From JAGKXC01 sp964554385 (lineage in GTDB: Bacteria > Bacteroidota > Bacteroidia > NS11-12g > UBA955): a DNA stretch of 51,610 nucleotides. Location: assembly GCA_964554385.1 (NCBI GenBank), contig CAZKOM010000006.1:1-51610 (forward strand). The letters run 5' to 3'. The notes below the pieces were generated by a model. It was not told the DNA's origin. It made no database searches and worked only from the letters and a program-made list of their open reading frames with translations. Both the position numbers and the translations under genes were made by a program. This document shows positions 1 to 9,649 of this stretch, one piece after another; position 1 is the first letter of the stretch; the number at the start of each line of letters is the position of its first letter.

Positions 1-54
1 TAGAGCATCTGACTACGGATCAGAAGGTTTGGGGTTCGAATCCCTACGAGTGCA
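1..54 (+). tRNA. tRNA-Arg(ACG), 5' end cut by window start
   Basis: Only the 3' part is present. The anticodon stem TCTGA (8-12) pairs with TCAGA (20-24) around the 7-nt loop CTACGGA, whose anticodon at 15-17 is ACG (Arg, reading CGN through inosine). The T arm is TGGGG (30-34), loop TTCGAAT, CCCTA (42-46). The 3' acceptor strand CGAGTGC (47-53) and discriminator A54 follow. CCA is not encoded. The D arm and 5' acceptor strand lie upstream of the window. Confidence 0.93.
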
Positions 55-65
55 CAATCAATATC

Positions 66-96
66 AAAGGCCTCAATGCAAGTTGAGGCCTTTTTT
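66..96 (+). terminator. Rho-independent terminator after tRNA-Arg
   Basis: A perfect 11-bp stem, AAAGGCCTCAA (66-76) with TTGAGGCCTTT (83-93), has a 6-nt loop and runs into six Ts (91-96). It lies 11 nt after the tRNA and ends its transcript. Confidence 0.9.
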
Positions 97-150
97 ATGA
101 TGTTATAATAATTAACCTCTAGGGTTGTATTTTGTAATTAGTCAATTTCT

Positions 151-158
151 TACATTTG
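151..158 (+). promoter_or_regulatory. Bacteroidota -7 element for the TonB-domain gene
   Basis: TACATTTG matches TAnnTTTG exactly. A TTTG at 131-134 could be the -33 element, but its spacer of 16 is shorter than the usual 19-20. The predicted transcription start falls at or within a few bases of the ATG at 163, so the mRNA would be nearly leaderless. Confidence 0.4.
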
Positions 159-162
159 TTAA

Positions 163-633
163 ATGAGAAAAGTAATTGTACTGCTGACCATTTTTCTTAG
201 TTCGGCTGTGGTATCTGCACAGAGAACCGAAGCAGCGCAAGCCAGCCAAGATGAACCTGATCATCTTGATTTTACTATCGCAGGAGGTGTAATTTCAAGA
301 CCCCAAGATTCTATAATCACCACAGGATTGGATGTAACCGCCCGTTTTATTGGAGGCGAAGCGGCATTTATGAATTATGTAAGCGCTAATTTTGAGTATC
401 CGGTTCGCTGCCAAGAAAATGGCATTAATGGCAATGTACAATTGCGGTTTGTAGTTGAAGTCGATGGTCGTATTTCAACTATTTCGGTACTCAAAGAAAC
501 AAAGGCATGCCCAGAGTTTACCGCTGAGGCAATTAGAATACTTAAAAAATCCCCGCGTTGGATCCCTGCCCAAGTGAAAGGCAAAAGCGTACGATCCTAT
601 TACACACTGCCAATCTCGTTACAGTTGAATTAA
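163..633 (+). CDS. Secreted protein with TonB C-terminal domain
   Basis: A 156-residue protein with a signal peptide at about 1-19 (basic start, then a hydrophobic core ending in SAQ). Residues about 65-156 form a TonB C-terminal domain. The family signatures are GGEAAFMNYVSANFEYP, then GNVQLRFVVEVDGRIS, and the closing PRWIPAQVKGKSVRSYYTLP. This domain normally touches the TonB box of outer membrane receptors. In Bacteroidota, many such proteins have a signal peptide instead of the TonB membrane anchor and proline-rich linker, as here. It may therefore act in the periplasm rather than as a true energy transducer. It stands alone between the tRNA and a T9SS cargo gene. The family is secure, the role is not. 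Confidence 0.82.
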   Translation: MRKVIVLLTIFLSSAVVSAQRTEAAQASQDEPDHLDFTIAGGVISRPQDSIITTGLDVTARFIGGEAAFMNYVSANFEYPVRCQENGINGNVQLRFVVEVDGRISTISVLKETKACPEFTAEAIRILKKSPRWIPAQVKGKSVRSYYTLPISLQLN

Positions 634-788
634 CATCCTAGTTAAATCCTAATTTGTTGCACTAATTCCACATCGTTTTTTTTACTCATGGGTATAATTC
701 TTTAATCGAAGACAACTTCGAAGGAATTTTTGCGTCTTGAAACCATTGGATTGCATGGAATTAGGAAATCTATTCTATTCCGTCCAAT

Positions 789-2781
789 GTGATATTTAAT
801 TTTCGTAAGACCAACCCAAATCCGTTTATTGTTTTGATATCCCACCTCCATACCCTAATAAAGAAATATCTAATTTTAATTGGTGTATTTCTTATTGTTC
901 AAATTCAAGCTCAAAACAGCATCGTTGGTGATGGATTTGGGGGGCGATTGTGGTACAAGCCTACTAACGTTAGTTGCGCACCGTACGGCGCTTTTACCAC
1001 CTGCAATGGAGAAATGTTTGGTTGGGGAATTAAGTCCAATACGTATTCGTTAATCGGCTATTATTACACCTATTTTCAGCCTAGGAAAGTTTTACGTATC
1101 GGTAAAGTAAAATACCATTCTGCGGGTTATGTAATGACCGTAATTGGAGAAAACGACAGTGGTTATGTTTGGGAAGCATTTGTTAGTAGAAATCCTACCG
1201 CGGTTGCGGCCGATATTAAATTCTGCGATGGCGGTTGGAATATTGGTGCTTTTATTAAAAAAGATGGGAGCGTGTTATTAGCCGCTGCCGATAATGCAAT
1301 AATTTCTGGATTTCAAAACAATGGACAAAAACAAATTGGAACCTTCAACAATCCGTTTTACCTCCAAGATGTAAAAGGAATTAGCAANNNNNNNNNNCTG
1401 CGCAGTTGGGGTAAAAAGTGTTTTTATGCTAACTGAGACTGGCCAGGTGTTTGTACTCTCCAATCAAGAAAAAACCTATATCGGATTGGGCGATACTCAA
1501 ACGGTTTCTAAGCCAACGTTAATATCCTACTTGAGCAATATTGTTGACATAAAGACCACTACCCATGGATCCATCGCATTGGATAAATTTGGTTCGGTTT
1601 ATCAATGGAACGATGTCGTAAAACGGCCTCAGAAATTGACCTTAACGGATGTAGTTGCCATTTCAGGTCAGTGCGATGGTTGGATGGGGCTGGCTTTAAC
1701 TTCAGCCGGCGACTGTTATAAGATTGATTTACAGAAAAATGCCAAACCAGTATTTGTGGACAGCAATGTCTTGGATATAATAACGGGGGAGGATTTTTTC
1801 TACACCTATTCGAAAGACAGTATTTTTAGATTTTATTCGGTAGACGATCACGAGCTAACATCCGCCAAAGGGAGTGTCAGAATAGGCGTGGATTTTACCC
1901 TTGCCATGCCTTGTATTGTTGATCGCCCAACCAAGAACTACGTGATTTGTAAAGGAGATTCATTGTCGATTTATAACAAAGCCCTGTACACAGAAGGGTT
2001 TCATGACATACTGTACCGAGATACATTGCGTTCGCTATACTTGGCAGTGAAAGACACGGTTTCGCAATATGATCGTTATCGATTTTGCAGTTCCAACGAT
2101 AAGTATTCAATTTTAATTGATACAAGCGTAGACGTTACCGAGCAGAAGGTGTGTAAAACGATCTACACGGTTACAGAGTATATGCCTAATTATCATTTAA
2201 TCGATACGGTATATGCATGCGATGGAGTTCCGATACATTTCCGAAATCGATGGCTGACCCAGGATACATTAATTATTGATAGCTTGAAGTCGATTTACGG
2301 ATGCGATTCAATTATCCAAGGATGGGTTCGATTTAATAGGGTAGAACGAGAGGCTTTTACGAAGGTCAAATGTATTGGAGATGATTTTTCATTTCTGAAA
2401 AAAAACTATTCAAGTCCAGGGATTTTTTTCGACACAATTAGAACCTTAAGGGGTTGTGACTCGATTATTTACCAATTAACGTTAATTGATAATAACTGTG
2501 GGTTAACCGTTTATATTCCTAATGCATTTACTCCAAACAGAGTTGGGCCATCGGCTAATAATACATTCATGCCTTTTATGGATAATCACGCATCGTTTAT
2601 GTTGAAGATATTTAATCGATGGGGAGAGAAATTGTACGAAACCTCTGATTCGGCAAAGGGCTGGACAGGCGATTATATGGGTGAACCTGTGCAAGAAGGG
2701 GTTTACGTGTATTTGTTACAGGTGACGTCGAAATCAAATAAAACCTATACATACACAGGTACAATAACTTTGTTGCGATAG
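789..2781 (+). CDS. RCC1-like propeller protein with T9SS type B sorting domain (interrupted by assembly gap)
   Basis: One gene split by the 10-N run at 1388-1397. The frame before the gap (from GTG 789) ends in it. After the gap the open frame reads CAVGVKSVFMLTETGQVFVL from 1399, so coding clearly continues in another frame. The start region encodes a signal peptide ending QIQAQ. There is no in-frame ATG before it, so the GTG or a nearby TTG (834) is the start. Blades such as GSVYQWND and GQVFVL resemble RCC1 repeats. Two Cys repeats ending GCDSIIxxxxxx follow, a type common in Bacteroidota adhesin-like proteins. The C-terminus (VYIPNAFTPN, then IFNRWGEKLYE, GVYVYLLQV, final TLLR) is a T9SS type B sorting domain. 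It is likely exported through the outer membrane and held at the surface. Its ligand is unknown. Confidence 0.8.
1388..1397. other. Assembly gap (10 N)
   Basis: Ten Ns inside a coding sequence whose frame differs on the two sides. Ten is a placeholder length, so the real number of missing bases is unknown. Confidence 0.97.
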
Positions 2782-2874
2782 TAAGTTAAATAAATAGCGC
2801 TCGTTGCCCTTGCACTTTAGGATATTCTGCCACTATTGGGGATTAAAAATAATAAATTAAATCGCCAAGATGAC

Positions 2875-2883
2875 TGTGGATAA
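2875..2883 (-). promoter_or_regulatory. DnaA-box match
   Basis: TGTGGATAA is the exact reverse complement of the DnaA box TTATCCACA. It lies between two genes, 11 nt beyond the stop codon of the XRE regulator. A single box can occur by chance, and there is no cluster or AT-rich unwinding region around it. Confidence 0.25.
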
Positions 2884-2893
2884 ATTTAATTAT

Positions 2894-3274
2894 TTATAAT
2901 TTGCTTTCGATAATTTTAGTGAGCGTTTCTATCTGTTTTTGCAAACTTATAATTTGCTGTTGTAAGGCTTCACGTTCACGATCTGCTATTCCAGTAACGT
3001 ACATAACGGTTGATGCATTGCCTCCTTGTTGATGAAAATTCTGTTGAATGTACATATCGTCTTCACCTACGATGCTATTGATTTTAACACCAAGAATTTC
3101 ACTTAATTGTTGTAGTCGTTCTAAGGTCGCTGAATTTGGATTTTTTTCAATTTTGGAATACGCTTGTTGAGTTATATTCAGTTTGTTTGCCACATATTCC
3201 TGACTATAACCAACCCCTTCGCGCAACATTCTAATTCGATTTACCGGGGTGTTGTATTTTTTTTGGCTGTCCAT
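2894..3274 (-). CDS. XRE-family transcriptional regulator with C-terminal coiled coil
   Basis: A 126-residue DNA-binding protein. Residues about 12-66 form an HTH_3/Cro-CI domain: NRIRMLREGVGYSQEYVANK, then the recognition-helix region ITQQAYSKIEKN, then LERLQQLSEILGVKI. Residues about 95-126 are a heptad-like, Gln/Leu/Ile-rich coiled coil, probably for dimerisation. No peptidase or sensor domain is present. It is transcribed divergently from the ExoVII-like gene across 97 bp, the usual layout for a repressor controlling its neighbour and itself. That regulatory link is inference. XRE membership is secure. Confidence 0.88.
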   Translation of the reverse strand: MDSQKKYNTPVNRIRMLREGVGYSQEYVANKLNITQQAYSKIEKNPNSATLERLQQLSEILGVKINSIVGEDDMYIQQNFHQQGGNASTVMYVTGIADREREALQQQIISLQKQIETLTKIIESKL

Positions 3275-3344
3275 TGGAGCTTTAATATGGTAAACTTACA
3301 ATTCATATTTGTTATTTACAACTTTAAGGTGTTTCGTTCGCATT

Positions 3345-3352
3345 TAATTTTG
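3345..3352 (+). promoter_or_regulatory. Bacteroidota -7 element for the ExoVII-like gene
   Basis: TAATTTTG fits TAnnTTTG exactly, 19 nt before the ATG at 3372. The -33 element is poor (TTTA at 3323-3326, spacer 18). A weak -33 would suit a gene controlled by the adjacent XRE protein. Confidence 0.4.
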
Positions 3353-3371
3353 TGGGCAAATTCCAGTTGAC

Positions 3372-4268
3372 ATGGATGCCAATGATCGTGATTGCACCTC
3401 GAAAGAAACAGAGTTGTCTGTTCCTCCCTCACCCGCGTCAATTTTAGGCATCTACACACACTATCTAAAATCTTCTGCCGACGGCAACCCCATTTTGGTA
3501 CATGGGATCTTCCAAAAAAATATAACAGATATTTTCAGTGATGGATTTTATATCGACACTTTAAAAAGTGATCGAGACAACTTGTCAATTGCCATTAAAA
3601 CAACTGTAGAAATAAGGAACTCGTTGAAAGATAATTCAGTATATCTTTTAATGGGAATAATTGAGGAAAATATTTCTTTAGAAAAAGTAGAATTAATTTT
3701 TGTAGTAACACGAATAATAGGTGAATTTAAAACGCAATTGATTCCTTCTGAGCAAAAGCAAGTTGCAATCGAATTGGAAGGGAATTCTGAACGCAAGGAT
3801 CTAGATATTAACCCTGTGGAACTGAAATCAATAGAATTAAAGAAAATTATCAAAGAGCGTGTGATAGCCAATGAATCGATTCATGTCTTACTGATTACTG
3901 GAGATAAAATTTTAATTCCAGAGGGATTTAGAAAAGCTTTGGGACATTCCGTTCAAAATTTAACCATATCGGTCCTTCATAGTTTGGATATGAACCAATC
4001 GGAATTACATGAATTAGTAAAAGGTTCAGTATCTAAGTCTTATGACATGATAGTATTGGCTGGAACATGGTGGAATAAATACCATTGGGCTTGTAATAAT
4101 ATTGAACTAACGGGTTTGTTACAGCGTTCATCTGCTTGTATAGTAACGGTTTATGGGTATAATCGTCAAAAGACACTATTAGATCAAATCTCACACAAAC
4201 AATTTAGATCATTGAATCACTTTGGCTCACGGCTCAAGGTGCTCATTGAATCAGCAAATAAATTATAA
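3372..4268 (+). CDS. Divergent exonuclease VII large-subunit (XseA)-like protein
   Basis: A 298-residue protein with no signal peptide or membrane segment. Its layout resembles a shortened XseA. Residues about 38-115 read like the N-terminal OB fold (ILVHGIFQKN, then DNSVYLLMGIIEENISLEKV, then LIFVVTRII). After a charged linker, IHVLLITGDKILIPEGFRKA could match the start of the core. YDMIVLAGTWWNKYHWA sits where XseA has its RGGGS motif. SACIVTVYGYNRQKTLLDQI sits where XseA has PVitGIGHe.D..i.D. The RGGGS and GIGH signatures are not conserved, and the long C-terminal helical region is missing. Catalytic activity is therefore doubtful. The assignment is my own alignment by eye. A divergently transcribed XRE regulator lies beside it, and xseB is not nearby. 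Confidence 0.4.
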   Translation: MDANDRDCTSKETELSVPPSPASILGIYTHYLKSSADGNPILVHGIFQKNITDIFSDGFYIDTLKSDRDNLSIAIKTTVEIRNSLKDNSVYLLMGIIEENISLEKVELIFVVTRIIGEFKTQLIPSEQKQVAIELEGNSERKDLDINPVELKSIELKKIIKERVIANESIHVLLITGDKILIPEGFRKALGHSVQNLTISVLHSLDMNQSELHELVKGSVSKSYDMIVLAGTWWNKYHWACNNIELTGLLQRSSACIVTVYGYNRQKTLLDQISHKQFRSLNHFGSRLKVLIESANKL

Positions 4269-4298
4269 TTAGTCCGTATCTTCGTACAACTTGGAACC

Positions 4299-4331
4299 AA
4301 TGCAATTCGTCTTAAATCAATGAATTGCATT
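4299..4331. repeat. Inverted repeat upstream of the PKD giant gene
   Basis: AATGCAATT (4299-4307) and AATTGCATT (4323-4331) are perfect 9-bp inverted copies separated by 15 nt. They end 15 nt before the ATG at 4346. The repeat could be an operator or a 5' UTR hairpin. It has no T-run, so it is not a terminator. Confidence 0.5.
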
Positions 4332-4345
4332 CAAAGCAATTACGG

Positions 4346-7300
4346 ATGCGGATGATAAGAATAATCGGTGTAATATTGTTATATTTTGGATTTGCTTTTA
4401 ATTCCGAAGAGCTTCAGGCTCAAGCGGATTTTGGAGCAAATAACCGAAAGGGTTGTGCACCTCTCACCGTACAATTTTCGGATTTATCTAGCGGTAGTAT
4501 TGTTTCTTGGTCTTGGGATTTAGGAAATGGTAATCTGAGTACTCTGAAAAACCCATCGGCAAGCTATACATCTCCAGGTAAATACACGATAAAATTAACC
4601 GTGACGGATGCGTCGGGGAATAAATATTCGGCCACTAAAACCAATTTTGTTGTAGCTTTTAAATCTCCAGTTGCCGATTTTACGGGTAGTCCCCGGACTA
4701 TCTGTCAAGGCGAATCCGTAACCTTTTCAGACCAATCCACTGCTGGAGATACGGTCATTAATAAATACACCTGGGATATGAACGATGGGACAGTGATCAC
4801 GAGCTCGTCAAAACCTACTCATACCTTTAAAAGTGCTGGGACCTTCCCGATATCCTATTCTGTTCAAGATGCAAATGGGTGTGTTTCCAAAGTAAGTAAA
4901 ACAGCCTATATCGTGGTGAATCCTAAGCCCACAGCGGACTTTACAACGGATTCTGCCATTGATTGTAGGGCGCCCTCTTGGGTTACTTTCAATGACAAAA
5001 GTAAAGGGAAAGGCTTAAGCGGGAAATGGTCGTTTGGAGATGGTAATCAGAAATTATTAACGGTAGGTGGGAGTATTCGACATCAATATGCGAATCTAGG
5101 TAAGTACACGGTGAAATTGGTTGTAAAAGATAGTAACGGCTGCATGGACTCGGTGATAAAGAATTCCGCAGTGATCTTAGAACCATTTAAAGCCGAATTC
5201 ACATCGGATAAACAAGTCTTTTGTGGTTCGGGGACGGTGAATTTCACCAATTTAAGCACTCCGCAAACCGGTGTGGTTTCCACCTGGGATTTCGGTGATG
5301 GCACCACGTCTACGCGATCTCATCCTTCTAAATTCTACAACAAAGTGGGGAAATTTACGGTAACACTCACCATTCAATCGATGTATCGTAATTGTTCGGC
5401 CACAGCTACAAAAAATTTATACATTATTGTAAATCCATCCCCCAAGGGCAAAATTCAACTGAGCGATACAGCGCCATGTAAGGTGCCATTTACGGTTTAT
5501 GCAACCTATTTGGATTCTTTTGGATATAAAAAAATCACTTGGCGAATGTCTATCAATAATGGACCTAATCGTGTATTGGGTAGCACGAATCCCATTCGAA
5601 TTGATGGGAATTCGTATGGTCTTCATTTAATATCGGCCGTTGTTGAAAATAAGGAAGGATGTGTAGACACGATAGAATTTCGATATTTAGAACCCGTGAT
5701 TATTTCGGCAAATGTGCAAGGAGTTCGCTGGGGCTGTGTGCCATTGAAATCCAAATTAAAAGCAAGTATTAAATCCAACAGAACTATTAAATCCATTTCT
5801 TGGGAGTTTCATGATGGAGATATTCGTTCTGGAGTTGAAGTAGAAAAGAATTTCCCTGACACCGGTGTTTTCAATGCAAAACTCACGGTTTGTACCGATA
5901 ATAATTGTTGTGTTACCAGGGACTTTCAGATTCATGTGGGGATGAAATTGAAACCCGCATTTTATACGCAACCTACGGGTGAATTTTGTAATAATACCGA
6001 TAGTATTTTGTTTGTGAATGCAACTCAATACCCGGGATTTGTGATTGATAGTTTTATTTGGAATTTCGACGAAACGGATGGGGTTCCTGGAGCCTCATTT
6101 ACTCCTGCTTGGATGGTTGCGCCAAAACGGTATGAGAAATCCAATATCTGGCACCGGTACGATAGAGATACCGGCTGGGTGAATCCTCAGTTGTTTGCGT
6201 ATCATCATGGTTGTGAATCGGTTGTGAGTCAGCGGGATTCCATTAAGATTAAAGCCGCTTTTGCGAAAATTGGATATTACCTTAATGTTTGCGATTCCAA
6301 TGCGTTGTATTTATATAATTTGTCAAAGTCTTACACCCGATTTGAGTGGATTATTGACAAGAAAAAATACACATCGGATACCGTTTCAGTATCGGCGTCG
6401 TATTCTCATTACATTCGATTACGTATTTGGGATGATTCTACGGGTTGTTTTGATACCACCGAGATGGTTTATACTCCAGAGAGTTATGCCTCTCCCAGTA
6501 TTCAAGAATTGGAATCTGATTTGTGTGCACCGGGGCATGTTGTTCTACGGGTAGTAAATGGACCATCCCAATTTGATTGGATTCTCAATGGAAAGGTTTT
6601 TGCAAAAAATCAAACCACGGTTAAAATTCCGTTCGATACCGCGGGGGTTTATTTTGTAGAATATACAACCCCCTTAGGTAAATTTTGTAATGGTTTAAGT
6701 AGGTTGAGGTATGACGTAGGAGAAACGGATTTACGAGGTTCGTTAAAGCGATCTCCAGGATGTTTGCCTATTTCGTTGGAATTGTACGACTCCTCCTACT
6801 CACCCACAAAAAAACATGTTTGGGTATTGAGTACGGGAGATACCATCCCAATAACATCGGCATTAACAAAATATATTGTAAAAAATGCTAACACCGATAC
6901 GGTTTGGGCTACACTTAAATCCCAGGTGTCTAAGCAATCTTGTTATCCAACGGCTCGTTTGCCGATAGCTATTTCGGGACCAATATTTACCTTAAGGCAG
7001 TTATGGGAACACAGTTGTGATAAGAGTTTGTTTCAAGGATTTGCCGTTCAAGTGAATAAATCTCCCGCAAAAATTAGTTGGGATATGGGCGACGGGAAAA
7101 CGTATGCAACTTCGTTTGTTCGTCATGGTTATAAGGATTCGGGAGTGTATAAAATTAAGGTGAAATTGACGGATTCTGCTGGTTGTGTATCCGAGGAAGA
7201 ACGAAGTGTTTATTTTCCGGGAAATCGATTGAAAATCAATGTAGCGTATTCGGTTGTAGGTACTAAATGCGCTCCCATGTTGGTGCAATTTCGTGATTCC

Positions 7301-9649
7301 AGTAGTTCGTTTAATGTTAAAATTTTAAGTTGGTTTTGGGATTTTGGCGATGGAACATCCAGCGTATTAAAAAATCCCCAACACCAATATTTGAAACCGG
7401 GGAAATACTCTATTACCTTAACGATTAAGGATTCTCTAGGTTGCACGGAAACAAGGAAATTTTTGGATTTAATTTTAGTGCCTGGTCCTGATGGCCAATT
7501 TAGTTTTACGCCCAAGTCGGGTTGCCTCCCATTGTTAGTAAACTTTAAACATAGTACAACGGGTGCTGTCTTGAAAAAAGAATGGGATATGGGTGACGGA
7601 GTTGTGCAAGTTGGCAATGTTTCTTCTTACACGTACAAATTGCCTGGAAAGTATATTCCATCCTTGATTCTTAAGGATTCTTTTGGATGTGTCAAAGCGA
7701 TACAATCTCCGGACACAATTGAGGTTTTTGGTTTACCTAACGTGAAAATCAACCAATCAGGCTTGTGTTTTAATGACTCGGTAGTATTGAATGCAGAAGG
7801 AGTGGCGAATACACCCACTCTGGATAATGTCACTTGGATGGTTGAAGGTAAGCGTTATGCTGGATTTTCAACAAAAGTGAAATTTTTCAACAAAAATGCT
7901 TTAATCAAGGTGTGGGCAAGCAGTAAACAAGGATGCGTTGATAGCATAACTAAGAATTTGAAACTATACGGAGCAACAATTTCAGTTAATCCCTATGATT
8001 CTATTGTTTGTCTCGGTAGTACGTGGAAAGGTGTAGTAAAATACAGTACGGATACTACGATCATTCAACAAGGTTGGTATTTGAATAATACCTATCAAAC
8101 CAATACATTTAATTTCCAATTTGTACCTCTGACATCCCGGATATATTCGTTGCAATACATCACAAAGAATGTTATTGGTTGTGTGGATTCTTTGCCAATT
8201 CCTGTGCGTGTACTGGTAGGGGATACGGTAACTCCGTCTTCTCCTATTTGGAGAAGAGTTAGTGTAACAGGCGATAAAAGTCATGAGTTGGTTTGGGGGA
8301 ATGTGCAGAGTTTTGATTTTAAACGATATCGAGTTTGGGTAGATCGAGGAGCTGGTTATCAGTGGTTATTGGATAAATCAACACTTGGCGATACGATGGG
8401 TATTGTATCGGATGCAGCGAGTTTGGTGAGGAGCGACTGCTACAAAGTAACATTGGAGAATTTGTGTGGATTTACCCAGTCTTTAGCAGATCTAAAGTCG
8501 CATTGTACTATCGAGTTGAAAGGGAAATCGTTGGTAAATGCGTCGGAACTTCATTGGACCCCATATGCCGGTTGGCCGGTGGATTATTATACAATATTTA
8601 GACAAAAGTCTGCTTTGATTTGGGATTCAATCGGTAGAGTTGATGGATCGATTTTGCAATTTATCGACACAAATATCACTTGTTATAAGACGCATGTTTA
8701 TCGAGTAAAGGCAAGGGAGTTGCTTGGATTTAAAGAATTCAGTTTTAGCGATACGTGTCATGTTAAACCCATATATATAAACACCGTGAATCCGCCTACA
8801 ATGAGAAGGACCACCGTTGTTAATGATGAATATGTTAGGGTTGATTGGGAAAAACCTATACGGAATCGTTTTCCTCTGGTAAATTATATGATTAAGGGGG
8901 AGCAACTTATAACACCCCAAGGCAATCCTTTGAATACCTCTGTTTGGAAGATGTCTGCGAACGAAGATTCGTTGTTGTTCATCCAACGTTGGGTGGATGT
9001 AGATAAATGGAGTTATCGATATCGGGTTTTAGGGATTGATGAATGCGGAGACAGTTCTGTTTGGACGTCTATATCGCAATCTATTTTATTGGAGGTTACT
9101 TTAAATACCGATTTTCAGCCGGTATTACGATGGAATAAATATCAAATGTGGGCCGATGGGGTAAAGGAATATTTGGTTGAAAGAAATATGGGTGCAGGTT
9201 TCCAAGTGGTTGCTACACTCACCCCCAATGATACAATGTATACCGATGCTTTGGCTAGTTTAAATTGTATTCCAACTTTGGAGTATCGAGTGACGGCTAA
9301 TCGCAATCGGCCAATTCCTTCCGATAGTATTTGGATGCATTTATCGGCCAGTAATGTAAGCAAACCGGTTACAGTTACTAAAATTTTCGTACCAAATGCT
9401 TTTACACCCAATAGCAATCGACTCAATGAGACCTTTCAACCGGAAGGTATTTACATCGCGAGCTATACTCTTAAAATATTTAATATTTGGGGACAGGAGC
9501 TATTTAGTGAAACGGGTTGTTCTCCTAAATGGGATGGGAATTACATGGGAAGTGAGGCGCCCCAAGGAGTATATGCATATCTAATCGTGGCTAAAGGTGT
9601 AGATGGGAAGCGGTATTATTTTAATGGGAATGTCACTTTGTTGAGGTAG
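4346..9649 (+). CDS. Giant PKD/Fn3 repeat surface protein with T9SS type B sorting domain
   Basis: A 1767-residue secreted protein. The start is ATG 4346 (or 4352): only a TTG lies further upstream, and MRMIRIIGVILL begins a clear signal peptide ending LQAQ. At least eight to nine PKD or PKD-like modules carry the W-D/S-F/M-G-D-G signature, near residues 56, 142, 227, 313, 485, 572, 912, 997 and 1080. From about 1310 to 1660 come some four fibronectin-III-like modules (for example ELVWGNVQSFDFKRYRVWVD and PVLRWNKYQMWADGVKEYLV). The last ~90 residues (IFVPNAFTPNSNRLNETF, then IFNIWGQELF, GVYAYLIVA, final VTLLR) form a type B sorting domain read by T9SS. It is a probable adhesin or matrix protein. 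No enzyme domain is seen. Its stop codon directly abuts the stop of the convergent lipoprotein gene. Confidence 0.88.
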   Translation: MRMIRIIGVILLYFGFAFNSEELQAQADFGANNRKGCAPLTVQFSDLSSGSIVSWSWDLGNGNLSTLKNPSASYTSPGKYTIKLTVTDASGNKYSATKTNFVVAFKSPVADFTGSPRTICQGESVTFSDQSTAGDTVINKYTWDMNDGTVITSSSKPTHTFKSAGTFPISYSVQDANGCVSKVSKTAYIVVNPKPTADFTTDSAIDCRAPSWVTFNDKSKGKGLSGKWSFGDGNQKLLTVGGSIRHQYANLGKYTVKLVVKDSNGCMDSVIKNSAVILEPFKAEFTSDKQVFCGSGTVNFTNLSTPQTGVVSTWDFGDGTTSTRSHPSKFYNKVGKFTVTLTIQSMYRNCSATATKNLYIIVNPSPKGKIQLSDTAPCKVPFTVYATYLDSFGYKKITWRMSINNGPNRVLGSTNPIRIDGNSYGLHLISAVVENKEGCVDTIEFRYLEPVIISANVQGVRWGCVPLKSKLKASIKSNRTIKSISWEFHDGDIRSGVEVEKNFPDTGVFNAKLTVCTDNNCCVTRDFQIHVGMKLKPAFYTQPTGEFCNNTDSILFVNATQYPGFVIDSFIWNFDETDGVPGASFTPAWMVAPKRYEKSNIWHRYDRDTGWVNPQLFAYHHGCESVVSQRDSIKIKAAFAKIGYYLNVCDSNALYLYNLSKSYTRFEWIIDKKKYTSDTVSVSASYSHYIRLRIWDDSTGCFDTTEMVYTPESYASPSIQELESDLCAPGHVVLRVVNGPSQFDWILNGKVFAKNQTTVKIPFDTAGVYFVEYTTPLGKFCNGLSRLRYDVGETDLRGSLKRSPGCLPISLELYDSSYSPTKKHVWVLSTGDTIPITSALTKYIVKNANTDTVWATLKSQVSKQSCYPTARLPIAISGPIFTLRQLWEHSCDKSLFQGFAVQVNKSPAKISWDMGDGKTYATSFVRHGYKDSGVYKIKVKLTDSAGCVSEEERSVYFPGNRLKINVAYSVVGTKCAPMLVQFRDSSSSFNVKILSWFWDFGDGTSSVLKNPQHQYLKPGKYSITLTIKDSLGCTETRKFLDLILVPGPDGQFSFTPKSGCLPLLVNFKHSTTGAVLKKEWDMGDGVVQVGNVSSYTYKLPGKYIPSLILKDSFGCVKAIQSPDTIEVFGLPNVKINQSGLCFNDSVVLNAEGVANTPTLDNVTWMVEGKRYAGFSTKVKFFNKNALIKVWASSKQGCVDSITKNLKLYGATISVNPYDSIVCLGSTWKGVVKYSTDTTIIQQGWYLNNTYQTNTFNFQFVPLTSRIYSLQYITKNVIGCVDSLPIPVRVLVGDTVTPSSPIWRRVSVTGDKSHELVWGNVQSFDFKRYRVWVDRGAGYQWLLDKSTLGDTMGIVSDAASLVRSDCYKVTLENLCGFTQSLADLKSHCTIELKGKSLVNASELHWTPYAGWPVDYYTIFRQKSALIWDSIGRVDGSILQFIDTNITCYKTHVYRVKARELLGFKEFSFSDTCHVKPIYINTVNPPTMRRTTVVNDEYVRVDWEKPIRNRFPLVNYMIKGEQLITPQGNPLNTSVWKMSANEDSLLFIQRWVDVDKWSYRYRVLGIDECGDSSVWTSISQSILLEVTLNTDFQPVLRWNKYQMWADGVKEYLVERNMGAGFQVVATLTPNDTMYTDALASLNCIPTLEYRVTANRNRPIPSDSIWMHLSASNVSKPVTVTKIFVPNAFTPNSNRLNETFQPEGIYIASYTLKIFNIWGQELFSETGCSPKWDGNYMGSEAPQGVYAYLIVAKGVDGKRYYFNGNVTLLR

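Noticed and set aside
706..721. Hairpin TCGAAG/CTTCGA between the TonB-domain gene and the T9SS cargo gene
   Set aside because: The stem is only 6 bp, followed by AAGGAATTTTT rather than a direct T-run. Too weak to call a terminator.
2875..2883. Replication origin at the DnaA-box match
   Set aside because: A single box, without a cluster, dnaA, or an AT-rich unwinding tract.
7001..7617. Antisense open frames inside the PKD giant
   Set aside because: They arise from the regular codon pattern of the repeat protein and show no domain or start signal.
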